A stretch of 64,000 nucleotides of DNA from CAYSBE01 sp046309355 (GTDB lineage Bacteria > Bacteroidota > Bacteroidia > UKL13-3). The stretch spans positions 23,837 through 87,836 of the forward strand of contig JBKCPL010000042.1 in NCBI GenBank assembly GCA_046309355.1, read 5' to 3'. Below are positions 43,467 through 54,179 of the stretch, in pieces (the stretch's first letter is position 1; each line of letters starts with the position of its first letter). Under the pieces are notes generated by a model that was not told the DNA's origin, did not search any database, and saw only the letters and a list, made by a program, of their open reading frames with translations. The translations under genes and the position numbers were made by a program.

Positions 43467-45588
43467 ACCGGTAAATATAAAAAAGGTCATTCTGTTGCGC
43501 ACATACACGGTGTTTGCTGCGATGTGTGTGTTTGCCGCATTCATTGTTGCATATCTGCTAAAAATTCAAATCAGCGAAAAAGAGAAATGGACTACGATGG
43601 CAGAAGAACTGAGTACACGTATTCAAACAGTGGAACCGAATAGGGGAAACATTTTTGCGTCTGACGGAAGTTTGCTGGCTACCTCCCTACCTATTTATGA
43701 TCTGCGTGTTGATGCCAAAGCTCCTGCATTTCAAAATGAAGAACTGTTTAATAATGAAGTTGATTCACTGGCTTTATTGCTGTCGGCTGAGTTTGGCGAC
43801 CGAAGCACAGCAGGTTATAAGCAACTGTTACAGAAACTTAAAAAACGCAAAGACCGGTATTACTTACTCAAACGCAAGGTGAGTTACCGCCAAATGAAGC
43901 GTATACGAAACTTCCCCATTTTCAGGGAAGGAAAATACAAAGGCGGGCTAACTGTTGAAGAGCGCAACCGAAGAGAAAAACCTTTCTCTTATTTGGCCGA
44001 ACGCACGATAGGATACAGCATAAAAGGTGTGCAGCCGGTAGGTATTGAGGGTGCATTTAACACACAACTTTCAGGTAAGCCCGGCAAGCGGGTTGTACAG
44101 CGTATCAGCGGGGGTAGCTGGGTACCGCTTAACGATGATCAATACGTGGAGGCACATGACGGTATGGATGTAATATCTACCATTGATATTAATCTTCAGG
44201 ATGTAGCTACACACGCGTTGCTGCGTTCGCTGGTTGTAAATGATGCACAATGGGGAACAGCCATTTTAATGGAAGTAAAAACCGGAGAAGTAAAAGCTAT
44301 TGCAAATCTTACTCGTGTAGGTGAAGGCCTGTATGATGAGAAACTAAACTATGCAGTTGCTGAAAGTTGTGAGCCCGGTTCAACATTTAAACTGGCTTCA
44401 CTAATGGCGGTTCTGGATGAAGGCTCATATACACTGAACGACACCTTTGATACTGAAAACGGTGAAAAACGCTATGCAGCCAATGCCGTGATGTACGACT
44501 CGGAAAAAGGAGGTCACGGAGTTGTAAGCCTGAAACATGCCTTCGAAATTTCATCCAATGTGGCTCTATCAAAAGCTGTTTATAAATCATTTAAAAACAA
44601 TCCGACACGCTACTACGATTACCTGAAAAAAATGGGTATTCACCGTGAATTAGGAATACAATTGAAGGGCGAAGGTAAGCCACGCATTAAGCATCCGAAA
44701 GACAAAGACTGGTCAGGCATTACACTTCCCTGGATGTCTATTGGATATGAAATAAATGTTACACCGCTACAAATAGCCGCTTTATACAATGCGGTAGCCA
44801 ATAACGGTGTGTTGATGAAACCTTTATTTGTAAAACAGGTACAACGAACAGGAACTGTTATTGAAAGCTATAAACCGGAGGTACTGAACAGTAAAATCTG
44901 TTCTGAAAAAACACTTAGTGAGGTGCGTTCAGCACTGGAAGGTGTGGTTGAAAACGGAACGGGTAAATCATTGCAAAACGCTAACTACAAAGTGGCCGGG
45001 AAAACGGGTACTGCATTGGTAGCTGATGGCAAATCCGGGTATAAAAATAAAATTTACCGCTCATCATTTGCCGGGTACTTCCCTGCCGATAATCCGCAAT
45101 ATACCTGCTTTGTGATGATTAATGCGCCATCAAAAGGCGTTTACTACGGTGCTGCCGTTGCGGGTCCTGTATTCAAAGAAATTGCCGATAAGGTATTTTC
45201 AAGCAGCATGCATCTGCACCCTGAATTAAAGAATGTCATCGTAGAGACCAGTACCGATTTGCCCACAGTAAAAATAGGACGCGGTCAGGCTTTACACACC
45301 ATTTACAACAAACTTGGTATAACCCTACATACTGATAATGGAACTCCTTATCTGAATACGTGGGTTAAAACAACAAATACCGGAAGCCACATAAAAGCTG
45401 AGCATAAAAGCATGAACGGAAAAACTATGCCCGACCTCAGCGGCATGGGATTACGTGATGCACTTTACCTGCTTGAAAATTTAGGCGTTGACGTAGTCAG
45501 TAAAGGCAATGGTAAAGTCATTTACCAATCGGTACCGGCCGGTTATACTATAACTAAAGGACTAATCGTAGAACTCAAACTTGGATAA
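43456..45588 (+). CDS. ftsI: Penicillin-binding protein FtsI with PASTA domain
   Basis: Septal peptidoglycan transpeptidase (PBP3 type), 710 residues. One membrane helix (about 12-34), a dimerisation domain, and the transpeptidase with all three active-site motifs: STFK (Ser309), SSN (366-368) and KTG (516-518). Residues about 645-710 form a PASTA domain (MPDLSGMGLRDALYLLENLG), a feature of Bacteroidota and Gram-positive division PBPs but absent from E. coli FtsI. Overlaps its neighbours by 11 and 8 bases. Confidence 0.94.
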   Translation: MATKPVNIKKVILLRTYTVFAAMCVFAAFIVAYLLKIQISEKEKWTTMAEELSTRIQTVEPNRGNIFASDGSLLATSLPIYDLRVDAKAPAFQNEELFNNEVDSLALLLSAEFGDRSTAGYKQLLQKLKKRKDRYYLLKRKVSYRQMKRIRNFPIFREGKYKGGLTVEERNRREKPFSYLAERTIGYSIKGVQPVGIEGAFNTQLSGKPGKRVVQRISGGSWVPLNDDQYVEAHDGMDVISTIDINLQDVATHALLRSLVVNDAQWGTAILMEVKTGEVKAIANLTRVGEGLYDEKLNYAVAESCEPGSTFKLASLMAVLDEGSYTLNDTFDTENGEKRYAANAVMYDSEKGGHGVVSLKHAFEISSNVALSKAVYKSFKNNPTRYYDYLKKMGIHRELGIQLKGEGKPRIKHPKDKDWSGITLPWMSIGYEINVTPLQIAALYNAVANNGVLMKPLFVKQVQRTGTVIESYKPEVLNSKICSEKTLSEVRSALEGVVENGTGKSLQNANYKVAGKTGTALVADGKSGYKNKIYRSSFAGYFPADNPQYTCFVMINAPSKGVYYGAAVAGPVFKEIADKVFSSSMHLHPELKNVIVETSTDLPTVKIGRGQALHTIYNKLGITLHTDNGTPYLNTWVKTTNTGSHIKAEHKSMNGKTMPDLSGMGLRDALYLLENLGVDVVSKGNGKVIYQSVPAGYTITKGLIVELKLG

Positions 45589-47053
45589 ACCGTTGAAACC
45601 CCTTCATCAACTCATATCGCCACTAAATGCTGAGGTATTCGGTAAACCGGATATTCTTATTGGTGAATTGACATACGATTCACGTGCGGTCAATAAAGAC
45701 TGTCTGTTCTTTGCTGTTCGGGGAACAGTGCATGATGGTCATGCCTTCATTGAGCAGGTTATTGAAAAAGGATGTCGAGCCATTGTTTGCGAAAGTTTGC
45801 CCGAAGTGTTGCATGCACACGTGTGTTATATAAAAACACAAAGCAGTTCACAAGCGATGGGATTCGTGGCTGCTGAGTTTTATGGCAATCCGTCAAAAAA
45901 ACTTAAGGTGGTAGCTGTAACCGGTACAAACGGAAAAACTACCGTGGCTACATTGCTATTCAATCTTTTTAGGTCGATGGGCCACACGTGCGGACTTTTA
46001 TCAACCGTACAAAACCAAATAAATGAAACCATTATTCCGGCTACACACACAACCCCTGATGCCATAAGACTTCAACAGATGCTAAACCATATGGTTAATG
46101 AAAAGTGTGAGTATGCATTTATGGAAGCCAGTTCACATGCCATTGATCAAAACCGTATAGCAGGCATACATTTTAAAGGTGTATTGTTTACCAATATTAC
46201 ACACGATCACCTCGATTACCACAAAACGTTTGATAATTACCTGCATGCTAAAAAGCGATTGTTTGATGAGGTAAACAGCGATGCCTTTGCACTTACCAAC
46301 CGCGATGACAGGAACGGAAATGTTATGCTTCAAAACTGCAAGGCCACACGCTATACTTACGGAATAAAGCAAATGGCCGATTTCAAGGCACGCATTTGCG
46401 AAAGCGACTTGACCGGTATGTTGCTGGATATGGACGGGCAGGAAGCGTGGTTCAGACTAGTAGGTCATTTCAATGCCTACAATTTACTGTGTGTATACGG
46501 TGCCGCATTTCTACTGGGTAAAGAAAAAAACGATATTATCAAACATATGAGTGCATTGCCGGCAGTTAATGGTCGTTTTGAATACGTACGTTCGACTAGC
46601 GGTATAGTAGCCATCATTGATTATGCACATACACCTGATGCACTTAAAAATGTGCTTGACACCATTAATGAAATTCGGACTAAAAATGAACAACTGATAA
46701 CCGTAGTCGGATGTGGCGGTAACCGTGATGCTGCTAAGCGTCCACTTATGGCCGATATAGCTACTGAGCTAAGCACTCGTGTCATCTTTACATCCGATAA
46801 CCCACGCAACGAAAATCCGGAAGACATTATTGATCAAATGCAAAAAGGCGTTAAGCCGCTGCACTACAAAAAAACGTTACGTATTACCGATAGAAAAGAA
46901 GCCATCAAAGCAGCAATAAGCTTAGCCGCCAAGGGTGATATCATTTTAATAGCCGGTAAAGGACATGAAAACTATCAGGAGTTAAACGGAGTGAAGTATC
47001 CATTTGACGATAAGAAAGTAGTACAAGAAATGTTTCCATTAATGCACGAATAA
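45581..47053 (+). CDS. murE: UDP-MurNAc-tripeptide ligase MurE
   Basis: Adds the third amino acid to UDP-MurNAc-dipeptide, 490 residues. ATP-binding TGTNGKT at 114-120, a carbamylated-Lys region around HTTPDAIRLQ, and DNPR at 406-409, the motif that selects meso-diaminopimelate rather than lysine. The start is TTG (45581), inside the end of ftsI, as no ATG is in frame nearby. The peptidoglycan is therefore predicted to be of the DAP type. Confidence 0.94.
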   Translation: MDKPLKPLHQLISPLNAEVFGKPDILIGELTYDSRAVNKDCLFFAVRGTVHDGHAFIEQVIEKGCRAIVCESLPEVLHAHVCYIKTQSSSQAMGFVAAEFYGNPSKKLKVVAVTGTNGKTTVATLLFNLFRSMGHTCGLLSTVQNQINETIIPATHTTPDAIRLQQMLNHMVNEKCEYAFMEASSHAIDQNRIAGIHFKGVLFTNITHDHLDYHKTFDNYLHAKKRLFDEVNSDAFALTNRDDRNGNVMLQNCKATRYTYGIKQMADFKARICESDLTGMLLDMDGQEAWFRLVGHFNAYNLLCVYGAAFLLGKEKNDIIKHMSALPAVNGRFEYVRSTSGIVAIIDYAHTPDALKNVLDTINEIRTKNEQLITVVGCGGNRDAAKRPLMADIATELSTRVIFTSDNPRNENPEDIIDQMQKGVKPLHYKKTLRITDRKEAIKAAISLAAKGDIILIAGKGHENYQELNGVKYPFDDKKVVQEMFPLMHE

Positions 47054-47067
47054 AAAAATAACACCCT

Positions 47068-48336
47068 ATGCTATACTATTTATTTAATTACCTGGATAAG
47101 CAGCTTGACATACCCGGTACGGGTGCATTTCAGTATTTATCTTTTAGAGCTGCACTGGCTATCATCCTATCGCTAGTTATAACTATGGTGTTTGGCAAAA
47201 CATTAATAGGTTGGCTGCGCAACTTACAGGTAGCCGAAACAGTAAGAAATTTGGGGTTAGAAGGCGAGAAACAAAAGCAAGGAACTCCAACGATGGGTGG
47301 GTTAATCATACTGGCAGCTATATTGATTCCGACTCTGTTATTTGCCCGCATCGAAAACGTATATATCCTGTTAATGGTTGTGTCCACCATTTGGCTGGGA
47401 TTTATTGGATTTATTGATGATTACATAAAAGTTTTCAGAAAGAACAAGGAGGGCCTTGCAGGTCGTTTCAAAATACTGGGACAGGTAGGATTAGGTGTGA
47501 TAGTGGCTACTACCCTATACTACAACCAAAATGTAAAAACACGCGTGCTGTATAAACCCGGTGAAGTAACCACAGAGTTTATTGAAAAGGAGCATTTGCA
47601 TCCTGAGTTGCTCGATAATCAACTGGTGGTAACAAAAGATATTCACTCTACAGTCACCACCATTCCATTCTTCAAGCAATCGGAATTTGACTATGCCGAC
47701 TTGCTGAAATTTATGGGAGAAAATTACAAAGACTACAACTACTGGATTTATCTGTTGGTCGTTATTTTCATCATTACAGCAGTGTCGAACGGGGCTAATA
47801 TAACCGATGGTATTGATGGACTTGCAGCCGGCACATCAGCTATTATTGGTGTCACACTTGGTGTATTTGCGTATGTATCGGGCAACGTTATCTTCTCCAA
47901 GTACCTTCATATAATGTATATACCGCATCTGGGCGAGCTTGTCATATTTGCCGGTGCGTTTGTAGGTGCCTGCATTGGCTTCTTATGGTACAATGCCTAC
48001 CCTGCTCAAGTATTTATGGGCGATACAGGAAGCTTGGCACTTGGCGGTATCATCGCTTCTTTCTCGCTGATGGTGCGCAAAGAGCTTCTCATACCTATTC
48101 TATGTGGCATTTTCCTAATCGAAAATCTGTCGGTTATTCTTCAGGTATATTACTTTAAGTACCAAAAACGAAAACATGGAATTGAATACGCACGTGAGCA
48201 CAGATTATTCAAAATGTCGCCTCTGCACCACCACTACCAAAAGAGCGGATACCATGAAGCAAAAATTGTAACACGATTCTGGATTATAGGAATTATGCTG
48301 GCCATTATCACCATCATTACACTTAAAGTACGCTAG
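47068..48336 (+). CDS. mraY: Phospho-MurNAc-pentapeptide transferase MraY
   Basis: Inner-membrane enzyme making lipid I from UDP-MurNAc-pentapeptide and undecaprenyl phosphate, 422 residues. It has GTPTMGGLIIL, FIDDYIKV (catalytic Asp pair), NITDGIDGLAAG and FMGDTGSLALGG, and the C-terminal HHHYQKSG. It is about 60 residues longer than the E. coli enzyme because of a polar insertion near residues 155-220, which is usual in Bacteroidota. Confidence 0.95.
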   Translation: MLYYLFNYLDKQLDIPGTGAFQYLSFRAALAIILSLVITMVFGKTLIGWLRNLQVAETVRNLGLEGEKQKQGTPTMGGLIILAAILIPTLLFARIENVYILLMVVSTIWLGFIGFIDDYIKVFRKNKEGLAGRFKILGQVGLGVIVATTLYYNQNVKTRVLYKPGEVTTEFIEKEHLHPELLDNQLVVTKDIHSTVTTIPFFKQSEFDYADLLKFMGENYKDYNYWIYLLVVIFIITAVSNGANITDGIDGLAAGTSAIIGVTLGVFAYVSGNVIFSKYLHIMYIPHLGELVIFAGAFVGACIGFLWYNAYPAQVFMGDTGSLALGGIIASFSLMVRKELLIPILCGIFLIENLSVILQVYYFKYQKRKHGIEYAREHRLFKMSPLHHHYQKSGYHEAKIVTRFWIIGIMLAIITIITLKVR

Positions 48337-48340
48337 TTGC

Positions 48341-49690
48341 ATGAGCAGACGAATAGTCATATTAGGTAGCGGAGAAAGCGGAACAGGTGCAGCCTTGCTG
48401 GCACACAGCAAGGGGTATGATGTATTTGTATCGGATATGGGTACAATTAGCGATGCCTATAAAAAGGAACTGATTAGTGCAGGTATTGCATTTGAAGAAG
48501 GAAAACATACAGTAGCTGAAATACTAAATGCTGATGAAATTATTAAAAGTCCGGGTATTCCGCATAGCATTGATATCGTTCAGCAAGCCCTGCATAAATA
48601 TATTCCTGTGCTATCAGAAATAGAATTTGCGGCACGCTACAGCAATGGAAAAAAAATATGTGTGACCGGAACCAACGGTAAAACTACAACCACATCTCTT
48701 ATTTACCACATGCTAAAAACAGCCGGATTCAATGCAGCTATTGGTGGGAATATTGGAACAAGTTTTGCCCGATTGGTATTGACCGGTGAATACGATTACT
48801 ACGTGCTGGAGCTAAGTAGTTTTCAACTGGACGACATGTATAGGTTTAAAGCCGATATAGCAGTACTCACCAATATTACACCCGACCATCTGGATCGTTA
48901 TGACTACAAACTGGAAAACTATGTAGCGGCTAAGTTCCGCGTTACCCAAAATCAATCAGATAAGGATGTATTTATTTACTGTGCTGACGATGCACTGACA
49001 ACAGACAATTTACACCGTATAAAAGGAGAAGCAACAACATACTCCTTTGCGTACGATAGAATAAACATACCCGGTGCATGGATTGCCGAGGGTGAATTTC
49101 ATGTACAACTAACTAATCAAGAAAATTTAAATTCAAAAATCATGTATAGTAACGAACTATCGCTTAAAGGCCGTCACAACGGCTACAACTCAATGGCAGC
49201 AGCCATCATTGGTCAGGTGCTCAACATACGTAAAGAAACCATCCGCGAAAGCATGATGAGTTTTCAGAATGTGGAACACAGACTAGAACATGTCATCACC
49301 ATTGCAGGTGTTGAGTACATCAATGACTCGAAAGCTACCAATGTAAATTCGGCATGGTATGCACTGGAAAGTATGGAAAAGCCTGTTATATGGATAGCAG
49401 GTGGAGTGGACAAAGGCAACGACTATTCCCTGCTGAAGCCTTTGGTAAAGGAAAAGGTACGCATTATCGTTTGCATGGGAATTGATAACCGTAAAATTCA
49501 TGAAGCATTCGGCAGTGATGTGGATATGATTGTCAATACCACATCGGCTAAGGAAGCAGTGCACGTTGCACAGAAACTGGCGCGTGGTGGCGAAGCCGTT
49601 TTGTTATCTCCGGCTTGTGCTTCGTTCGATTTGTTTAAAAATTATGAAGACCGCGGCAGGCAGTTTAAGCTGGCGGTGCGCGAACTTTAA
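48341..49690 (+). CDS. murD: UDP-MurNAc-alanine:D-glutamate ligase MurD
   Basis: Mur ligase adding D-Glu, 449 residues. A Rossmann-like N-terminal domain (RIVILGSGESGTGAALLA), ATP-binding CVTGTNGKTTTTS, ELSSFQLDD, TNITPDHLDRYD and the C-terminal domain HRLEHVITIAGVEYINDSKATN are all present. Four bases after mraY, so part of the same transcript. Confidence 0.95.
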   Translation: MSRRIVILGSGESGTGAALLAHSKGYDVFVSDMGTISDAYKKELISAGIAFEEGKHTVAEILNADEIIKSPGIPHSIDIVQQALHKYIPVLSEIEFAARYSNGKKICVTGTNGKTTTTSLIYHMLKTAGFNAAIGGNIGTSFARLVLTGEYDYYVLELSSFQLDDMYRFKADIAVLTNITPDHLDRYDYKLENYVAAKFRVTQNQSDKDVFIYCADDALTTDNLHRIKGEATTYSFAYDRINIPGAWIAEGEFHVQLTNQENLNSKIMYSNELSLKGRHNGYNSMAAAIIGQVLNIRKETIRESMMSFQNVEHRLEHVITIAGVEYINDSKATNVNSAWYALESMEKPVIWIAGGVDKGNDYSLLKPLVKEKVRIIVCMGIDNRKIHEAFGSDVDMIVNTTSAKEAVHVAQKLARGGEAVLLSPACASFDLFKNYEDRGRQFKLAVREL

Positions 49691-49702
49691 TTAACATACA
49701 TA

Positions 49703-50899
49703 GTGAGCATCTGGGAACGAATAAAACCTAAAGGCGATATGCTGATGTGGGGCATCATTTTTGCCCTGTCGGTATGGGGCTTGTTGGCTATTTACAGCTC
49801 TACAGGTGCACTGGCTTATAAGAAAGAGGGAGGCATTGTAGAAATTTATTTGCTGCAGCAAATGGCATTGCTAGGCACAGGTTTCTTGGTCATGTTTTAC
49901 ATACACAGCATTCACTACCGCTACTTCCTAAGTATTTCCAAATTGCTCATTTGGTTTACCTATGCACTGCTCATTTATACATTGATTTTTGGAATAGAAA
50001 TAAACGGTGCACGCAGGTGGGTAAATATACTGGGCATAACCTTTCAAAGTTCAGATTTGGCGAAGCTGGCTATTGTCATGTTTGTAACACGTGAACTATC
50101 GCGCAAGCAGGATACTATACATGATTTTAAGAAAACATTTTTACCCATTTTAGGTCACATATCCGCTGTTTGCTTTCTTATTGCTCCCGAAAATTTATCT
50201 ACAGCACTTGTTCTTTTTCTTACGTGTATGCTCATTCTTTTTATAGGCAGGGTGAAGATTAAGCATCTGGCCCTGATTGCAGCAGGTGTGGCGCTTATTG
50301 GCGGATTGATGTTTATGGTACTTTTTCTGACACCTGAAAGTGTATTGCAAAATGCAGGACGTATGCTTACCTGGAAAAACAGGATAGAATCTTTTGGTAA
50401 AGCGGAAACTGATCCTGATAAAAGTTATCAAAACGATCATGCAAAAATAGCTATAGCAACAGGAGGCGTGTTCGGTAAATTTCCGGGTAACAGTACAGAA
50501 CGAAACTTTTTACCTGAAGCTTACTCCGACTTTATTTATGCAATTATTGCAGAAGAATACGGATTAATTGGTGCCGTAATCATGCTCATGCTATACCTGC
50601 TTTTTTTGTACCGTGCGGTTCGCATCATTTTAAAAAGTCCGAAAGCATTCGGTGCGCTTATAGCCATTGGGTTAAGCTTTTCACTGGTATTACAGGCTCT
50701 TATTAATATGGCTGTTGCGGTAAATCTTTTTCCGGTAACCGGCCTTACACTTCCACTGGTAAGCAAAGGAGGCACATCCATATTATTGACATCGGTTGCT
50801 TTTGGGGTGATTATGAGCGTTAGCAGATATGTAGAATACGAAGAATCAGAAAACGATAGCGAAACACAACACGTTAAACCATCTGTAGAGGTCAAATGA
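49703..50899 (+). CDS. ftsW: Septal peptidoglycan glycosyltransferase FtsW
   Basis: SEDS-family membrane glycosyltransferase working with FtsI, 398 residues and about ten helices. Conserved features: GARRWVNILGITFQSSDLAKLA, PENLSTALVLFL (the catalytic-loop region, with PE in place of the usual PD), and the C-terminal LPLVSKGGTSILLTSVAFG. GTG start at 49703, because no ATG precedes the first helix. Confidence 0.93.
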   Translation: MSIWERIKPKGDMLMWGIIFALSVWGLLAIYSSTGALAYKKEGGIVEIYLLQQMALLGTGFLVMFYIHSIHYRYFLSISKLLIWFTYALLIYTLIFGIEINGARRWVNILGITFQSSDLAKLAIVMFVTRELSRKQDTIHDFKKTFLPILGHISAVCFLIAPENLSTALVLFLTCMLILFIGRVKIKHLALIAAGVALIGGLMFMVLFLTPESVLQNAGRMLTWKNRIESFGKAETDPDKSYQNDHAKIAIATGGVFGKFPGNSTERNFLPEAYSDFIYAIIAEEYGLIGAVIMLMLYLLFLYRAVRIILKSPKAFGALIAIGLSFSLVLQALINMAVAVNLFPVTGLTLPLVSKGGTSILLTSVAFGVIMSVSRYVEYEESENDSETQHVKPSVEVK

Positions 50900-52002
50900 G
50901 AAATCGTGCATTAAAAATAATTATTAGCGGTGGCGGTACAGGAGGCCATATCTACCCCGCTGTGGCTGTAGCTCAGGAAATACAGAGGAGGTATCCTGAT
51001 GCAGATATACTGTTTGTGGGTGCTAGCGACCGTATGGAAATGGAAAAAGTTCCAAAAGCCGGATTTAAAATAGTTGGCCTATGGATCAGCGGAATTCAGC
51101 GTTCATTGAGTTATAGAAACCTCCTTTGGCCACTAAAAGTAATTGTCAGCGTGCTTAAATCGCTGCGTATACTGGTTCAGTTTAAACCCGATGCATGTAT
51201 AGGTTTTGGCGGTTATGCAAGCGGTGCTTTGTTGTTTGCAGCCACGCTTAAAAAAATACCCACGCTTATTCACGAACAAAATTCATACGCAGGAATTACC
51301 AATAAACTATTGCGTAAGCGTGTAAATCGAATATGTGTTGCATACGATGGTATGGAGCGATTTTTTCCATCGGATAAACTGGTACATACCGGAAATCCGG
51401 TTCGAAAAGATGTGGTAAACTGCTCACATGTGCGTGATGAAGCATTCAAACATTTTAAGCTGGATGCAGCTAAAAAAACCATACTCATTATTGGGGGAAG
51501 TTTAGGAGCACGAACTATCAATGAAAGTATAAGTCGCTCGCTGGAGGCCTATTCAAAAGCCGGTGTTCAACTAATTTGGCAAACAGGTAAAACCTATTTT
51601 GCAACAGCTAAAAAGTCGGAGTCCGCTAGCGTCCGTGTATATGACTTTATTTATGAAATGAACCTTGCTTATGCTGCAGCCGATATGGTGATATCGCGTG
51701 CCGGTGCATTAAGTATTGCCGAGCTGGCATTGGTAAAGAAACCTGTTATACTCGTTCCTTCGCCCAATGTAGCTGAAGATCATCAGACTAAAAATGCACA
51801 AGCCCTGGTGAGTAAACAGGCAGCATTGATGGTGGCTGATAAAGACGCGCACGCACAATTGGCAGATACTGCATTAAACTTATTGCGTGACACTGCACTG
51901 CAGCAACAATTGGCATTAACTATTTCGTCATTTGCCATAAGTGATGCTGCCGAACGTATAACAGATGTTTTGGAAAACATTTTAACCAAGAAAGCACCAT
52001 GA
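50896..52002 (+). CDS. murG: Lipid II synthase MurG
   Basis: GT28 glycosyltransferase adding GlcNAc to lipid I, 368 residues. The glycine loop SGGGTGGHIYPAVAVA at the N-terminus, LIHEQNSYAGITN, GGSLGARTIN and the donor-binding ISRAGALSIAEL are standard. Overlaps ftsW by four bases and murC by four bases. Confidence 0.95.
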   Translation: MRNRALKIIISGGGTGGHIYPAVAVAQEIQRRYPDADILFVGASDRMEMEKVPKAGFKIVGLWISGIQRSLSYRNLLWPLKVIVSVLKSLRILVQFKPDACIGFGGYASGALLFAATLKKIPTLIHEQNSYAGITNKLLRKRVNRICVAYDGMERFFPSDKLVHTGNPVRKDVVNCSHVRDEAFKHFKLDAAKKTILIIGGSLGARTINESISRSLEAYSKAGVQLIWQTGKTYFATAKKSESASVRVYDFIYEMNLAYAAADMVISRAGALSIAELALVKKPVILVPSPNVAEDHQTKNAQALVSKQAALMVADKDAHAQLADTALNLLRDTALQQQLALTISSFAISDAAERITDVLENILTKKAP

Positions 52003-53387
52003 GTATACGGTTTGAACATATCACCTGCGCCTATTTTCTGGGTATTGGTGGCATTGGTATGAGTGCCATAGCACGCTACCTGAATGCTAAAGGCATTCGT
52101 GTGCTTGGGTATGATAAAACCGAAACCGATTTAACCCGGCAACTGTCCGAAGAAGGTATACACGTTCACTATCAGGATCTGGGAGAAGAGGTACTAAAAA
52201 TGCTTGATGACACAACGCACACAATGGTTGTATTAACACCTGCCATACCTCAAAATCATACCGAGTGGCAGGTTATACAACATTCAGGATACAGCATACT
52301 CAAACGATCGCAGGTACTCGGCATGATTAGTCAGGCATTTAACACATTTGCTGTGGCAGGAACTCATGGTAAAACCACTACATCAACCCTGCTGGCACAT
52401 ATTTTAAGCCAAAGCAGCAAGGATTGCTCCGCATTTCTAGGGGGAATATCTGCGAACTACAACAGCAATCTGTTAATCAGTTCTCACAGTACTAATCTGG
52501 TTGTAGAAGCCGATGAGTACGACCGGTCTTTTCTTACACTTCATCCTTCGGTAAGTATCATTACCAGCACCGATGCCGACCATTTGGATATATATGGGGA
52601 ACACGATGCACTGAAAGAATCTTTTGCTGAATTTGCAAATCAAACACAGCATAACTTAATCATCAAAAAAGAACTGGAACTGGCTTCTGATCTGAAAGAC
52701 GATAAGCGCTTGATTACATACTCTTGCATACAGCCTGCTGATTTTTATGCAACAAACATACAGATACGTGGCGATGAATACATTTTTGACTTGCATTTAC
52801 GCGATACGGTTTTGCACCGTGTAACACTTGGAATACCCGGTCTTCATAACATAGAAAATGCTGTTGCTGCTTCTGCTGGCGCAACTCTGGCAGGAGTATC
52901 CGTGAATGAACTGCTTCAGGCACTTCAAAATTTTAAAGGTGTAAAAAGGCGTTTCGAATACATCATTCGTAACCACGATATGGTGTATATAGACGACTAT
53001 GCACATCACCCTGCCGAGATAAATGCTATTGTTGGTTCGGTAAAGCAGATGTATCCGCACCACAAATTGGTAGTGGTATTTCAGCCGCATCTGTATACCC
53101 GTACACGCGATTTTGCAGAAGGATTTTCTGAAAGTTTATCGCTGGCCGATGATGTATTGTTGCTCGATATTTATCCGGCACGTGAATTGCCCATACCGGG
53201 AGTTTCATCGGAAATGTTGCTGCAAGGAATTACAGCAAAAAACAAACGGTGCTGCACAAAGCAGGAAGTGTGTGCCATCATTGAAAGCAAACAGCCTTCG
53301 CTATTGCTTACATTGGGGGCCGGTGATATTGACCAACTTGTACAACCTATCAGTGAAACCTTAAAACGTTTGCATGGCATTGGATAA
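51999..53387 (+). CDS. murC: UDP-MurNAc:L-alanine ligase MurC
   Basis: First Mur ligase, 462 residues. YFLGIGGIGMSAIARYL (UDP binding), AVAGTHGKTTTSTLLAH (ATP binding), EADEYDRSFLTLHP, and the C-terminal YIDDYAHHPAEINAI are typical. Four-base overlap with murG and 14-base overlap with ftsQ. Confidence 0.95.
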   Translation: MSIRFEHITCAYFLGIGGIGMSAIARYLNAKGIRVLGYDKTETDLTRQLSEEGIHVHYQDLGEEVLKMLDDTTHTMVVLTPAIPQNHTEWQVIQHSGYSILKRSQVLGMISQAFNTFAVAGTHGKTTTSTLLAHILSQSSKDCSAFLGGISANYNSNLLISSHSTNLVVEADEYDRSFLTLHPSVSIITSTDADHLDIYGEHDALKESFAEFANQTQHNLIIKKELELASDLKDDKRLITYSCIQPADFYATNIQIRGDEYIFDLHLRDTVLHRVTLGIPGLHNIENAVAASAGATLAGVSVNELLQALQNFKGVKRRFEYIIRNHDMVYIDDYAHHPAEINAIVGSVKQMYPHHKLVVVFQPHLYTRTRDFAEGFSESLSLADDVLLLDIYPARELPIPGVSSEMLLQGITAKNKRCCTKQEVCAIIESKQPSLLLTLGAGDIDQLVQPISETLKRLHGIG

Positions 53388-54177
53388 GAAAAAACTGGGA
53401 AAAATACTGCTGAAACTACTGGTGATAGTGGTATGGATATGCCTTATCAGCGGAGCTCTATTCGGTTTTTTGTATGCTAGGCAAAAGGCTGTTGAGATAA
53501 AGCTTTCTCGAATAGATGTGGTTATTAAAAACGAAGCAGACTATGGGTTTATAAACCGCGAAATGATTGTAAGATTGATACACACCGATGGGGACGAAAA
53601 CAAAATAAAAGGCAGACCTGTGTACGATTTAGCAACCGATTCAATTGAGCAGGTTATTACAAAGAACAAGTGGATAAAACAGGCGGAAGTGTATACAGAT
53701 ATGAACGGTGAGTTGCATATACGTGTGATTCAGCGTGAGCCTATGCTTCGTGTAATTAACTACCGCAACGAGTCGTACTACATTGACCGTGATGGTCTGA
53801 AAATGCCCGTATCATCTATGTTTACGGCAGATGTACCCGTTGCAACGGGATACATTTCCGAAGGCCATGAAGGGAGTGATACTCCCGCTACTCATGCGTT
53901 AAAAGGACTAATTAAGATAGCCACATATGTTGATAAAGAAGCTTTCTGGAATGCGCAAATCGACCAGATATTTGTTAATGCCGACAACGAATTAGTGTTG
54001 ATTCCTCGAGTAGGAGATCACAAAATTATGTTCGGCACGATTGAAAGCATGGAAGAGAAGTTTGAAAAGCTGATGTTGTTTTACCGTGAAGCGTTGCCAA
54101 GAACAGGATGGAGTAAATATAGCGTCATCGATTTACGATTTAAAGGACAGGTAGTAACCAAGAAGAAAATACAATAA
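53374..54177 (+). CDS. ftsQ: Cell division protein FtsQ
   Basis: Bitopic divisome protein, 267 residues: short basic cytoplasmic tail, one membrane helix (about 12-33), then POTRA and beta domains in the periplasm (IDVVIKNEADYGFINREMIVR; LHIRVIQREPMLRVINYR; YYIDRDGLKMPVS). Assigned by topology, the MLRVI/YYID landmarks and its place between murC and ftsA. Confidence 0.88.
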   Translation: MALDKKKLGKILLKLLVIVVWICLISGALFGFLYARQKAVEIKLSRIDVVIKNEADYGFINREMIVRLIHTDGDENKIKGRPVYDLATDSIEQVITKNKWIKQAEVYTDMNGELHIRVIQREPMLRVINYRNESYYIDRDGLKMPVSSMFTADVPVATGYISEGHEGSDTPATHALKGLIKIATYVDKEAFWNAQIDQIFVNADNELVLIPRVGDHKIMFGTIESMEEKFEKLMLFYREALPRTGWSKYSVIDLRFKGQVVTKKKIQ

Positions 54178-54179
54178 AC